Assembly (NCBI RefSeq): GCF_003572205.1
Contig: NZ_QXNY01000004.1
Span: 778,553-842,552 of the forward strand
Source: Algihabitans albus
GTDB taxonomy: Bacteria; Pseudomonadota; Alphaproteobacteria; Kiloniellales; DSM-21159
Direction of reading: 5' to 3'
DNA length: 64,000 bases
Shown here: positions 35,355 through 46,719 of the stretch, one piece after another
Layout of the letters: each line of letters opens with the position of its first letter
Position numbering within the stretch: position 1 is the first letter of the stretch
Notes under the pieces: model-generated
Told to the model about the DNA's origin: nothing
Seen by the model: the letters and a program-made list of their open reading frames with translations, nothing else
Database searches by the model: none
Program-made: the position numbers and the translations under genes

Positions 35355-36137
35355 TCAGGCCGATTTACGGGCGCCCGGCGACCCGACAATCGGCCCGGAC
35401 AGTTTGGCGGCTCGCTTCAACTCGTGCGGTGCGGGTTGAACCGCGGCGGGCTCCACCTTGGGCCGTCCGACCCGCCGGTCCGCTTCGGCGGTCAGGCCGT
35501 TGAGCTGCGCTTCCAGTTGCAGGCGGGCATCCTCTAGGGCGGCTTGGTCCGCGTCGGCGGGGACCGAGATCGGGGTGCCCCAAAGCAGCAGGCCCCGACC
35601 GAAGGGGAGTACCAGGCAGAAGCGGTCCCAGGTCCCGAGCAGCCGGGTCCGGCTGGCGGCCCCGCTGATCGGCAGGATTGGGACGCCGGCGCGGCGTGCT
35701 GCCGAGATGGCGCCGGCCTTGGCCCGCATGCGCGGGCCTTTCGGTCCGTCCGGAGTGATGCCGACGGCCGAGCCGTTCCGCAGTCTCCGGCCCATCTCTC
35801 GCAGGGCCGTCAGCCCACCCCGGCGACTCGAGCCGGAAATCGTCGAGAAGCCGAGATGCTGCATGCCCCTGGCGATCAATTGACCGTCGGCATGTTCGGA
35901 AATCAGCATGTGGAAGTCCCGAGGCCGCCCTGGCCAGGCCGCGCGCATCATGATCATCCGGCCGTGCCAGAAAGCGGCGATGAAGGGGCCTTCCGCCTCC
36001 AGCAGGGCTTGGGTCTCTTCCGGAACCTCCTGTCGCCAGCGGGTCGTGCGGTGAACCAGTTTCAAGTAGAAGCCGGCCGTGCGCGCTGCCAGACGCCGGG
36101 TCATCGACCATTTGCCCACGCGTTTCAGCCAGCTCAT
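35355..36137 (-). CDS. DUF374 lysophospholipid acyltransferase-like protein
   Basis: 260-residue protein of the DUF374 group, often found in lipid A gene clusters. Seen motifs: FIAAFWHGRMIMM (with the His of the HX4D-type motif), STISGSSRRGGLTALREM, GITPDGPKGPRMRAKAGAIS. The family resembles acyltransferases, but its reaction is not settled. The N-terminus is basic with a weak hydrophobic stretch. It overlaps the MsbA-like gene by four bases. The C-terminal 45 residues are rich in Pro, Ala and Arg and may be disordered. Confidence 0.87.
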   Translation of the reverse strand: MSWLKRVGKWSMTRRLAARTAGFYLKLVHRTTRWRQEVPEETQALLEAEGPFIAAFWHGRMIMMRAAWPGRPRDFHMLISEHADGQLIARGMQHLGFSTISGSSRRGGLTALREMGRRLRNGSAVGITPDGPKGPRMRAKAGAISAARRAGVPILPISGAASRTRLLGTWDRFCLVLPFGRGLLLWGTPISVPADADQAALEDARLQLEAQLNGLTAEADRRVGRPKVEPAAVQPAPHELKRAAKLSGPIVGSPGARKSA

Positions 36138-37999
36138 TCCGCCACCGCCTGCGAGATATCTCCCGCGCGCTCCGGGGTCAGGCTGTCGGAATCGGTTTCC
36201 GCGAACTGCAGATGGTAGAGCTTGGCATAGGCGCCTTCCGCGGCCAGCAGCTCCGCATGGGTGCCACGCTCCACCACGCGACCGGCCTCGAGGACATAGA
36301 TGACGTCTGCGTCGATCACCGTCGAGAGGCGGTGCGCGATCACGATGGTCGTGCGTCCCGTCATCAATTCGCTGAGTGCCTGCTGAACGTGGCGCTCGCT
36401 CTCGGTGTCGAGCGCGCTGGTGGCTTCGTCGAGCAGCAGGATCGGCGCGTTCTTCAGCATCGCGCGGGCGATCGCGATGCGTTGACGCTGACCGCCGGAC
36501 AGTTTGACGCCACGCGGTCCGACCTGGGTGTCGTAGCCTTGCGGCAGCGCCAGGATGAAATCGTGCGCGCCGGCGTGACGGGCCGCCCGTTCGACCTCCT
36601 GGGGGTCCGGTGTTTCTTGACCGTAGGCGATGTTGGCCCGGACACTGTCGTCGAAGAGCATGATATCCTGGCTGACCAAAGCGACCTGCCGGCGCAGACT
36701 GCCGAGATCGACGTTGCGCAGATCCTGCCCGTCGATCGTGACGCGGCCAGAGGTCGGATCGTAGAAACGCGGAATCAGGTTCAGCACCGAAGTCTTGCCC
36801 GAGCCTGAGGGGCCGACCAGCGCCACCGTCCGGCCGGCAGGGGCTTCCAGGCTGACGGCTTGCAGGGCGCTGCCGCCGCCGCTGCCGGCATAACTGAAGT
36901 CGACGTCTTCCAGCCGGACTTCGCCCTCCGTGACCTGCAGGACGGGCGCCGCCGGGATGCTGACCACCTCCGGCTGGCGGTCCATCAGATCGAAGATGCG
37001 CGCCGCTGCCGCCAGACCTTCCTGCAGATTGGCATTCAGTTTTGCCAAGCGTTTGAGCGGTTCGTAGGCAAGCAGGGCCGCGGCGATGAAGGCGGTGAAG
37101 GACCCGGGGTCCGAGGTGCCGGCGATCACCTGACTGCCGCCGTAGACGATCACGGCGACGATCGCCAGACCGCCGAAAACCTCGATCAGGGGGTTGGCGA
37201 GGTTGCGCACCTGCGCGCCCTTGAGCTGTAGGCGCAGCACCTCGTCGATGCTCTGCTTCGCACGTTCGACCTCCATGGGCTCCGTTACGTAGGATTTCAC
37301 GTGCCGGATGCCTTGGAAGTTTTCGTCCAACAGGGTCGCGAGCTGTCCGGTTTCCTGCTGGGTCGACCCACTGATCTTGCGCATCCGGCGGCCGAGGCGA
37401 ATGATCGGCCAGACGCAGAGCGGCAGAACCACCAGTGCCAGCAGCGCCAGGACCCAGTCCTGGTAGAACATTCCGATGCCCAGCGCCAAGGCCGTCAGGA
37501 CATCGCGGCCGATGCCGACGACCGTGTTGGACACGGCGTTGCGCATCAGGCCGATGTCGTGGATGAAGCGGCTGACCAGAACGCCCGGCGCCGTCTCGGT
37601 GAAGAAGGCCAGGTCGTTGGCCATGACACGGCGGAAGAGGTCGCGTTGCAGGTCCGCAACGATCGACAGTCCGACCTTGGCCATCAGCACGGCCTGGACG
37701 TAGGTGGCGATCCCCTTGACCGCGAAGACGGCGAAGGCCGCGATGGCAATCGGCCAGAGCAGCGAGGCTTCGGCGTCGACCAGGATGCGGTTGATGATGG
37801 GGTCGAGCAGCTGCGGCATGGCGCCGGTGGCGATCGCCATGACGGCCATCGCGCCGACAGCCAGCCCGATGGTGCCCCGGTAGGGCTTGACGTAGCCCGC
37901 AAGCACCCGTCGGGCCAGGGGCCAGGTTTGCGCGTCGAGCTTTAGACGACGCTTGTCGGCAGCCGCGGCTGCGGCGCTCGATGTGGACACTCTGCTCAA
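36134..37999 (-). CDS. msbA: MsbA-like lipid A export ABC transporter (fused permease-ATPase)
   Basis: Half-transporter of 621 residues that would flip lipid A-core across the inner membrane as a homodimer. The six-helix permease takes about residues 25-320. The ATPase has Walker A GPSGSGKTS, the signature LSGGQRQRIAIARAM, Walker B ILLLDEATSALD and the switch IVIAHRLSTV. It starts the operon followed by DUF374, lpxK and the acyltransferase, which supports the lipid A substrate over a general multidrug role. Confidence 0.9.
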   Translation of the reverse strand: MSRVSTSSAAAAAADKRRLKLDAQTWPLARRVLAGYVKPYRGTIGLAVGAMAVMAIATGAMPQLLDPIINRILVDAEASLLWPIAIAAFAVFAVKGIATYVQAVLMAKVGLSIVADLQRDLFRRVMANDLAFFTETAPGVLVSRFIHDIGLMRNAVSNTVVGIGRDVLTALALGIGMFYQDWVLALLALVVLPLCVWPIIRLGRRMRKISGSTQQETGQLATLLDENFQGIRHVKSYVTEPMEVERAKQSIDEVLRLQLKGAQVRNLANPLIEVFGGLAIVAVIVYGGSQVIAGTSDPGSFTAFIAAALLAYEPLKRLAKLNANLQEGLAAAARIFDLMDRQPEVVSIPAAPVLQVTEGEVRLEDVDFSYAGSGGGSALQAVSLEAPAGRTVALVGPSGSGKTSVLNLIPRFYDPTSGRVTIDGQDLRNVDLGSLRRQVALVSQDIMLFDDSVRANIAYGQETPDPQEVERAARHAGAHDFILALPQGYDTQVGPRGVKLSGGQRQRIAIARAMLKNAPILLLDEATSALDTESERHVQQALSELMTGRTTIVIAHRLSTVIDADVIYVLEAGRVVERGTHAELLAAEGAYAKLYHLQFAETDSDSLTPERAGDISQAVAE

Positions 38000-38157
38000 G
38001 AAGCTATCCGGTACAATTACGTCAGCAACTTAGGACGGGGAATGCCCTTTGCCCACCGCCAACGCAAGGATACTGGGCCAACACAAGGGTACTGGCACGA
38101 CCTTAACATTCGTTCTTATACCCGGACAGTGAGGAAGGTCTAAGGCGCTGCGGCGTT

Positions 38158-38308
38158 TTAAGTACGGCTGGACAGGAGCTTGAGTCCGGCAAACGCGCAG
38201 AAAGACGCCGATGACCGCCAGGATGTTCGGCCCAGGGCTGGCGATTGCCAGCAGAAAGGCCGAGTAGGCAAGCAGGATGCTCGGCAGGTAGATGACGAGG
38301 TCGGTCAT
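38158..38308 (-). pseudogene. LysE/RhtB exporter pseudogene with large internal deletion
   Basis: The ATG at 38308 (with GAGGG upstream) starts a typical LysE-family N-terminus (LLAYSAFLLAIASPGPNILA, then VIG). After about 33 codons the homology stops abruptly. In the +1 frame the next bases read ASFCAFAGLKLLSSRT then TAA at 38158, which looks like the C-terminal helix end of the same family. So the middle (roughly 160 residues, judged from the usual family length of about 205) seems to have been deleted, leaving a frameshift. The remnant of about 150 bases should make no working transporter. Confidence 0.7.
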
Positions 38309-38514
38309 GTGGCAGCCCTCTGCGCGAAGACGAATGCTGTGCGAGGAAAGACAGTCTGCGGTCAGAAATGTTCCTGAATTGTTCTATATATCCACAAGGA
38401 AAACAAGCTTTTTGGAGAAGGACTGCGGATCGCTTATCGTCTCGATCACCGGCAGTTGCCGGGAAGCCCGCAGCGAACTTCGACGCGGCGATGCCTTGAG
38501 GAGCCCGTCCCTTG

Positions 38515-38874
38515 ATGTACGAGGAATTCAACGCTTTTTGCCGCGCCTTGCCGGCGACGACGCATGTGGTTCAGTGGGGCGGCGCGGATGTCTGGAAAGT
38601 CGGCGGGAAGGTCTTTGCCATTGGCGGCTGGAGCCACGGAGACGCCCGCTTCGTCTTCAAGGTGACCGAGCTCTCCTTCGAAATTCTGAAGGATCAGCCG
38701 GGCCTGCGCCCGGCGCCTTATCTTGCCTCACGCGGCCTGACCTGGATCCAGCACTACGCGGAGCCGGGCCTGTCGGACGATGACTTGAAGCAGTATCTGC
38801 GCCACTCTCACCGCCTCGTCTCGCTGGGCCTATCGAAGAAGAGGCAGCGAGACCTGGGGCTCTTGGAGGCGTGA
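38515..38874 (+). CDS. MmcQ/YjbR family protein
   Basis: 119-residue protein with the CyaY-like fold of the MmcQ/YjbR family, whose members may bind DNA; function is not well defined. Conserved parts: YEEFNAFCRALPAT, VWKVGGKVFAIGGW, LKDQPG-like ILKDQPGLRPAPYLASRGLTW, and DDDLKQYLRHSHRLV. ATG 38515 follows GAGGAG at about ten bases. Confidence 0.88.
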   Translation: MYEEFNAFCRALPATTHVVQWGGADVWKVGGKVFAIGGWSHGDARFVFKVTELSFEILKDQPGLRPAPYLASRGLTWIQHYAEPGLSDDDLKQYLRHSHRLVSLGLSKKRQRDLGLLEA

Positions 38875-38917
38875 GCGCACCGCAGGCATCAGAGGCCGGG
38901 CGGGCCTCGAACCTGAG

Positions 38918-39940
38918 CTAGGCAGCTTCCGCCGTTTCTTCGCCGAAGGGCTGCAGGTTTTGCAGGAACTGCTCGGCGCAGGCCTTCCAGGAGAATTTGA
39001 GAGCGTGGCTGCGGCAGCGTTCCGGCGGGATCGCAAGCGCCCGTTCGATGGCGTAAGGCAAGTTGTCGTCCAGTACGCCGATGCCATGACCGTCGACGAC
39101 GTCGAGCGGGCCGGGAACGGGGAAAGCGGCAATCGGCAGGCCGGTCGCGGCCGCTTCCAACAGCACCACGCCGAAGGTGTCGGTTTTGCTCGGGAAGACG
39201 AAGACGTCGGCGCTGGCGTAGTGGCGCGCCAACTCGTCCCCGTGCTTGACGCCGGTGAATAGCGTGTCGGGGTAGCGGCGCTGGAGCTCCGACAGCATCG
39301 GACCGTCGCCCACCACCACTTTGGTGCCGACCGGCAGGTCGAGTTTCAGGAAGGCTTCGATATTTTTTTCGACGGCAACTCGACCCACGTAGAGGTAGAC
39401 CGGCTTGGGCAGGTCCAGCGCCGGATCCTCGCGCGGACGGAAGAGATCGGTATCGACGCCGCGCGACCATTGCCGGACGTTGCCGAAGCCGCGCTGTTCC
39501 AGTTCCTGCTTCAGTCCCGCAGTCGCGACCATGATGCCGCTGGAGGCACCGTGGAAGCGGCGCATCGCGGCGTAGCCCCAGGAGGTCGGGACGGGCAGGC
39601 GTGCCGAGAGGTACTCGGGAAAGCGGGTATGGTAGCTGGTGGTGAAGCGCACAGGCCGTCGCAGACAATAGCTGCGGGCCGCCCAGCCGAGCGGGCCCTC
39701 GGTGGCGATGTGAATCGCCTCGGGCCGGTAGGCATCGAGCCTGGCGCCGACCTTGCGGGCCGGCAGCACCGCCAGGCGAATCTCCGGATAGGTCGGGCAG
39801 GGGAAAGTCCGGAAGAGGTCGGGGGAGATCACCTCGACCTCGTGACCCAGGGCCAAGACCTCCTCGCGCACGCGGCTGAGGGTCCGGACCACGCCGTTGA
39901 CTTGCGGGAACCAGGCGTCGCTGACCAGTGCGATGCGCAT
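38918..39940 (-). CDS. GT4-family glycosyltransferase
   Basis: Glycosyltransferase of 340 residues of the GT-B fold, similar to GDP-mannose-dependent or sulfoquinovosyl/diacylglycerol glycosyltransferases. N-terminal Rossmann part: MRIALVSDAWFPQVNGVVRT, EVEVISPDLF. C-terminal donor domain: YLYVGRVAVEKNIEAFL, VVVGDGPMLSELQRRYPDT, and the E-x7-E-like SKTDTFGVVLLEAAATGLPI. ATG 39940 overlaps the stop of the phosphatase upstream (TGATG), so the pair is coupled. The partner suggests envelope glycolipid work (inference). Confidence 0.9.
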   Translation of the reverse strand: MRIALVSDAWFPQVNGVVRTLSRVREEVLALGHEVEVISPDLFRTFPCPTYPEIRLAVLPARKVGARLDAYRPEAIHIATEGPLGWAARSYCLRRPVRFTTSYHTRFPEYLSARLPVPTSWGYAAMRRFHGASSGIMVATAGLKQELEQRGFGNVRQWSRGVDTDLFRPREDPALDLPKPVYLYVGRVAVEKNIEAFLKLDLPVGTKVVVGDGPMLSELQRRYPDTLFTGVKHGDELARHYASADVFVFPSKTDTFGVVLLEAAATGLPIAAFPVPGPLDVVDGHGIGVLDDNLPYAIERALAIPPERCRSHALKFSWKACAEQFLQNLQPFGEETAEAA

Positions 39941-40797
39941 CAGGCTGCGGCGACCTTCCGGTCGCGCTCCCGGCCGAGCTCCTGGGCGGCGTCCGGCGGC
40001 GCCAGCAGCGCCAGCTCGTCTTGCTGCGGGAGCAGGGAAAGGTTGCGCTCCTCCACCCAATGGACGATCTCCAGCCGACCGTCCTCGTGCTCGACGCAGG
40101 CGGTGCAACTCTCCACCCAATCGCCGTCGTTGACGTAGAGGATGCCGTCGATGTCTCGCTTTTCGGCGTGGTGGATGTGGCCGCAGATCACGCCGTCGAC
40201 GCCACGGCGGCGCGCCTCTTCCGTCACCGCCTGTTCATAGTTGTCGATGAACTGGACGGCGTTCTTGACCCGCTTCTTCAGATAGGCCGAGAGTGACCAG
40301 TAGCCGAAGCCCAGCATCCGGCGGAGGCGGTTGAACCAAGTGTTCAGCCAGAGCATCCAGTTGTAGGCCCAGTCGCCCAGAAGGGCGAGCCACTTGGCGT
40401 ACTTGACCACGCCGTCGAAGGCGTCGCCGTGGATGACCAGCATCTTCTTGCCGTCCGCGGTTTCGTGGATGTGGTCGTTGCAGACCTCGACGCCGCCGAA
40501 GTGCGCGCCGGTGTAGTTGCGCAGAGCTTCGTCGTGATTGCCGGCCAGATAGATGACCTTGGTGCCCTTGCGCGCCTTGCGCAGCAGTTTCTGCACCACG
40601 TCGTTGTGCGCCTGAGGCCAGTACCAGGTCCGCTTCAGACGCCAGCCGTCGAATATGTCGCCGACGAGGAAGAGGTATTCGGACTCCGTGCAACGCAGAA
40701 AATCGAGCAGGTATTCTGCCTGACATCCGCGCGTACCCAAATGAATGTCAGAAATGAAAATCGCTCTATAGCGTTTTTGATCGACCATTCCGTGCAT
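39940..40797 (-). CDS. LpxH-like calcineurin-type phosphoesterase (UDP-2,3-diacylglucosamine diphosphatase-like)
   Basis: Metallophosphoesterase of 285 residues. Metal-binding blocks in order: SDIHLGTRG, FLVGDIFDGW, LAGNHDE, VIHGDAFDG and CGHIHHAE. The family includes LpxH, which cleaves UDP-2,3-diacylglucosamine in lipid A synthesis, but also relatives of other use that are paired with glycosyltransferases as here. ATG 40797 has GAGG eight bases upstream; an open frame continues to 40917 without support. It is divergent from the lipid kinase gene. Confidence 0.87.
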   Translation of the reverse strand: MHGMVDQKRYRAIFISDIHLGTRGCQAEYLLDFLRCTESEYLFLVGDIFDGWRLKRTWYWPQAHNDVVQKLLRKARKGTKVIYLAGNHDEALRNYTGAHFGGVEVCNDHIHETADGKKMLVIHGDAFDGVVKYAKWLALLGDWAYNWMLWLNTWFNRLRRMLGFGYWSLSAYLKKRVKNAVQFIDNYEQAVTEEARRRGVDGVICGHIHHAEKRDIDGILYVNDGDWVESCTACVEHEDGRLEIVHWVEERNLSLLPQQDELALLAPPDAAQELGRERDRKVAAA

Positions 40798-40992
40798 CAC
40801 GAGCCCTCGTCTTGTCGAGTCGGCCGTTGTCTGCTTTAACGGCGCGCGCGGAATTCCTATTGCTGTTCCAGGGCGTATATCAATATATGGACGAAGCCGT
40901 CCATTGCTACGCAACATCTTCCATGAAAATTCACGCGACGGTAACTCAATTGAAATGTCTTAAACTGCGCCAAACGATAGAGATCCAAATAA

Positions 40993-41979
40993 ATGTCAAT
41001 ACTTGGCGCGACAGTGATCGATAGAGCTTCTAAACTTGGCAGCGAGGGGCGGGACAGCGGACAAGCCTTACCTCATACCGCCGCGATCCGCCGCGTTCAG
41101 GTGATTTTCAATCCCACTGCCGGAGGGGCGAAACGGCAGAAGTACCACGCTGTGCTGGATCGTCTGTTGCAGGCCGGCGTCGAGGTGGACGAGCGCCCGA
41201 CGGGCCGTCGCGGCGACGCCGAGGCCTTTGCGGCGGAGCTGGAGCGCGGTGCCTGCGACCGTCTTGTCGTAGCCGGCGGCGACGGAACGATCAACGAGGC
41301 GATCAACGGCCTGGGGCAGAACCGCGCCGGCGGCGCGACCACACCGCTGGCGCTACTTCCGCTGGGTACGGCCAACGTGCTGGCCCTGGAAATCGGTCTT
41401 TCGACCTCCAGCGCCAAGGTGGCCCGCGCGATCCTCGAAGGCCCGGTGCATCCGGTGACGCTGGGCGAAGCCAACGGCCGACGCTTCACGCTGATGGCCG
41501 GGGTCGGTTTCGACGCCCACGTCGTCGCGCAGGTCAGCAAGGGCATGAAGCGCCGGCTCGGCAAGGGCGCCTACATCTACCAGACGATGCGCCAGATCGG
41601 CCGTTTCGACTTTCCCAGCTACAACGTCCGCATCGACGGTGTCGAAGAGACGGTGGCTTCGGCCGTGGTGGCCAACGCCAGATACTACGGTGGCCGCTTC
41701 GTCATGGCGCCGGAAGCGCAGTTGCAGAGTGGCACGCTGGAAGTCTGCCTGTTCGATACGCCGGGCCGTGCAGCGGCGCTGAAGTATGCGGCGGCTCTGG
41801 CCTTGGGGCTGTTGCCCCGTCTTTCGGATTTTCGGATCGTGACCGGCCGCCAGATCCGTATCCAGGGTCCGGTCGAGGATCCGGTTCAGGGCGACGGTGA
41901 CATCGTCGCCGCTCTGCCCGCCGAAGTCCGCGTCTTGCCGGATGCCCTCAATCTGGTCTTTCCGTCAAGCCGACGTTAG
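40993..41979 (+). CDS. Diacylglycerol kinase family lipid kinase (YegS/LCB5-like)
   Basis: 328-residue lipid kinase with the DAGK catalytic domain: VQVIFNPTAGGAKRQKYHAV, then the nucleotide motif VVAGGDGTINEAINGL, and LLPLGTANVLALEIGL. The C-terminal beta-rich half contains GVGFDAHVVAQVSK and AMAPEAQLQSGTLEVCLFD-like FVMAPEAQLQSGTLEVCL. Its natural lipid is not known. The first 30 residues are a non-conserved lead. It is followed after nine bases by a GST gene. Confidence 0.9.
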   Translation: MSILGATVIDRASKLGSEGRDSGQALPHTAAIRRVQVIFNPTAGGAKRQKYHAVLDRLLQAGVEVDERPTGRRGDAEAFAAELERGACDRLVVAGGDGTINEAINGLGQNRAGGATTPLALLPLGTANVLALEIGLSTSSAKVARAILEGPVHPVTLGEANGRRFTLMAGVGFDAHVVAQVSKGMKRRLGKGAYIYQTMRQIGRFDFPSYNVRIDGVEETVASAVVANARYYGGRFVMAPEAQLQSGTLEVCLFDTPGRAAALKYAAALALGLLPRLSDFRIVTGRQIRIQGPVEDPVQGDGDIVAALPAEVRVLPDALNLVFPSSRR

Positions 41980-41988
41980 GGTCTCCGA

Positions 41989-42846
41989 ATGGTTCGGCGT
42001 GCCGCGAAGATTCTTCAGCTCTACAACCATCCGCTGTCCTTCATGTGTCAGATCGTGCGGCTCTGCCTTGTCGAGAAAGGCCTGTCCTGGCGCCGGACGA
42101 CGGTCGATATCGGCCCGGGACTCGAGGCCTTCGACCCTTGGTTCGTCAAGCTCAACCCGGCGATGGAGCTACCGGTTCTGTGCGATCGAGAGCGTGTGGT
42201 GACGGGCACGGAGGCGATCTGCCGCTATCTGGACGGGGCCTTCGACGGCCCGCTGCTCGACCATCGCGGCGAGGCGCAGGCCTGGATCGATCTGGTCGAC
42301 CGACTGCCGGTTGCGCTGCTGACCGCGGCGCGCTTTCCGCGCCTGGCCTTGCGCCACCTGCGGCGGCAGTTCCATCGCCTCGAGGACCGGGCGGCGGTCA
42401 ATCCGGACTTGGCGGGTCTTTACAACGCAAAGGCAATCGAGATCGATCGTTTGGCCCGGGATCTCTCGAGTCCCGACCGCATCGTTGCGGTCGAGCGTCA
42501 ACTGGAGGTGACCCTCGACCGCGCCGAAGCGGCGCTCGCCCATCGCCCGTTTCTGACGGGCGAACACTTCACCCTGGCGGATGTCTTCTGGGCGGTCTTG
42601 CTGGCGCGCCTTGCACTGCTCGGTCACGGTCGCCTTTGGGCAGAGGGCCGGCGTCCTGGCCTGGCAGCCTATTGGGCGCGGCTGCAAGTCCGCCCGAGCC
42701 TGACTCAAGCCGGCGTGCGGAGTCGCCTTTCGCCTCGCGACATCGCCTGGATCGCTCTGCGCAGCCGCTGGTCCGGCTTTCTCCGCTTGGTCTTCGCCTC
42801 TGCCCTGGCTGTCGCCGGCGTCTTGCTCTGGAAGGCTTACGCCTAG
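41989..42846 (+). CDS. Glutathione S-transferase family protein with C-terminal membrane anchor
   Basis: 285-residue protein. The N-terminal thioredoxin-like domain (ILQLYNHPLSFMCQIVRLCL, KLNPAMELPVLCD, GTEAICRYLD) binds glutathione; the C-terminal helical domain follows (HRPFLTGEHFTLADVFWAVL). Unusually, it ends with a hydrophobic helix (LRLVFASALAVAGVLLWKAY), suggesting tail anchoring to the inner membrane. The first catalytic residue position has Ser/Cys candidates in HPLSFMC. Substrate unknown. Confidence 0.88.
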   Translation: MVRRAAKILQLYNHPLSFMCQIVRLCLVEKGLSWRRTTVDIGPGLEAFDPWFVKLNPAMELPVLCDRERVVTGTEAICRYLDGAFDGPLLDHRGEAQAWIDLVDRLPVALLTAARFPRLALRHLRRQFHRLEDRAAVNPDLAGLYNAKAIEIDRLARDLSSPDRIVAVERQLEVTLDRAEAALAHRPFLTGEHFTLADVFWAVLLARLALLGHGRLWAEGRRPGLAAYWARLQVRPSLTQAGVRSRLSPRDIAWIALRSRWSGFLRLVFASALAVAGVLLWKAYA

Positions 42847-42883
42847 AGATGGAGAGGAGGCGCCGGACCGCGTCTTCGACCCG

Positions 42884-45478
<2,595 letters not shown>

Positions 45479-45852
45479 TCTCTTCTGCCCTCTCCGTTCA
45501 CGGCTCATGTTGAGCCCGCGATCGACGATGCCGTTCGATAGTCTCTCGCTCTCCGTCAGACCCCAAGAGGCCCTAAGATTAGCGGCGCCTCCCGGAGGGA
45601 CCTTTGATGTGCGTCACGCGCATCTCCGGTTTCCTGACGGATATGGTGTGTTGCGGAAATGACACAAGGGTTGGAGATCCCTCGGACCAGACCGGCACGT
45701 AAGGCGGTCGCGTCACGAAAAGGTGTCTGGGTATGAGGCACTGGCCGCCCCACCTCAAAGTATGGACGCGTCAACCGAAACGCATTGGGCGAGGGATGTC
45801 GCTGCAGCCTTGCTGCCAGTCTTGCCGTTTCCCAACCGGAGGCTTTCGCAGG
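45479..45852. other. Divergent promoter region of clpB and the DUF547 pair
   Basis: 374 bases. A minus-strand stretch near 45640-45672 (TTGTGT, then about 16 bases and CATATC) could be a weak heat-shock type promoter for clpB. An open frame enters the DUF547 gene from 45733 but is not protein-like before the ATG at 45853. Confidence 0.35.
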
Positions 45853-46719
45853 ATGCCTGCCTCGATCACCCGTCGCTCCCTGCTCACCGGAATGACCCTG
45901 GCCGGTCCGCTGGCCGCGTTCCCTCAAACAGTCCAAGCGGCGCCCAATCCCGAGCTCTGGGAGCACTGGAACTATTACGATCCACGCACTTTGGCGCGGA
46001 TCGACCACGGGGACTTCGGCCGCCTGCTCCAGATCTATCTGAAAACGCAGCCGATCACCGGCGGTGTCGACAGCCTGTTCCACTATGGTGCCGTGACACC
46101 CGGCGACCGCGCCGCGCTCGACGGCTATGTCGCCCGGCTGAGCGACGTGCCGATCACCCAGTATCCGCGCAGCGAGCAACTGGCCTACTGGGTCAATCTC
46201 TACAATGCACTGGTGCTGCAGCAGGTCCTCAAGGTCTATCCGGTCGCCTCGGTCCGCGACGTCGATCTGTCGGGAGCGTTCTTCACCGGTGGACCCTGGG
46301 CGGAAAAGCTGGTGACGGTCGAACACCGGGCCGTTTCCCTGAATGACATCGAGCACCGCATTCTGCGGCCGATCTGGCGCGATCCCCGCCTGCACTACGT
46401 GCTGAACTGTGCGGCGATAGGGTGTCCCCATCTCGCAGCGGACGCGTTGGACGCCCGGCGGCTCGAGGATCAGCTGGAGTCCGCCGCGACGGCCTTCGTG
46501 AATCATCCGCGCAGCCTGCAGATGCGCTTCAACGGTCTGCGGGTCTCAAGCATCTATGTCTGGTACGGTCGCGACTTCGGGTATGGCCGCAGCGCCGTGC
46601 TGGAGCATCTGCGCCGCTACGCCAGGGGTGCGCGCGCCGCCTTGCTGACCGAATTGGACGATTGGGCCAGTCACGATTACGACTGGCGCCTCAACGACTA
46701 CGCTCCACTCCAGGGATGA
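45853..46719 (+). CDS. DUF547 domain secreted protein (first of a tandem pair)
   Basis: 288-residue protein with a Tat-like signal (ITRRSLLTGMTLAGPLAAFP). The DUF547 core is clear: QLAYWVNLYNALVLQQVLKV, SLNDIEHRILRPIW, LHYVLNCAAIGCPHL and a conserved Cys. DUF547 resembles the papain-like/transglutaminase fold; function is unknown. ATG 45853 has GGAGG ten bases upstream. The next gene encodes a close relative and overlaps by four bases. Confidence 0.87.
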   Translation: MPASITRRSLLTGMTLAGPLAAFPQTVQAAPNPELWEHWNYYDPRTLARIDHGDFGRLLQIYLKTQPITGGVDSLFHYGAVTPGDRAALDGYVARLSDVPITQYPRSEQLAYWVNLYNALVLQQVLKVYPVASVRDVDLSGAFFTGGPWAEKLVTVEHRAVSLNDIEHRILRPIWRDPRLHYVLNCAAIGCPHLAADALDARRLEDQLESAATAFVNHPRSLQMRFNGLRVSSIYVWYGRDFGYGRSAVLEHLRRYARGARAALLTELDDWASHDYDWRLNDYAPLQG

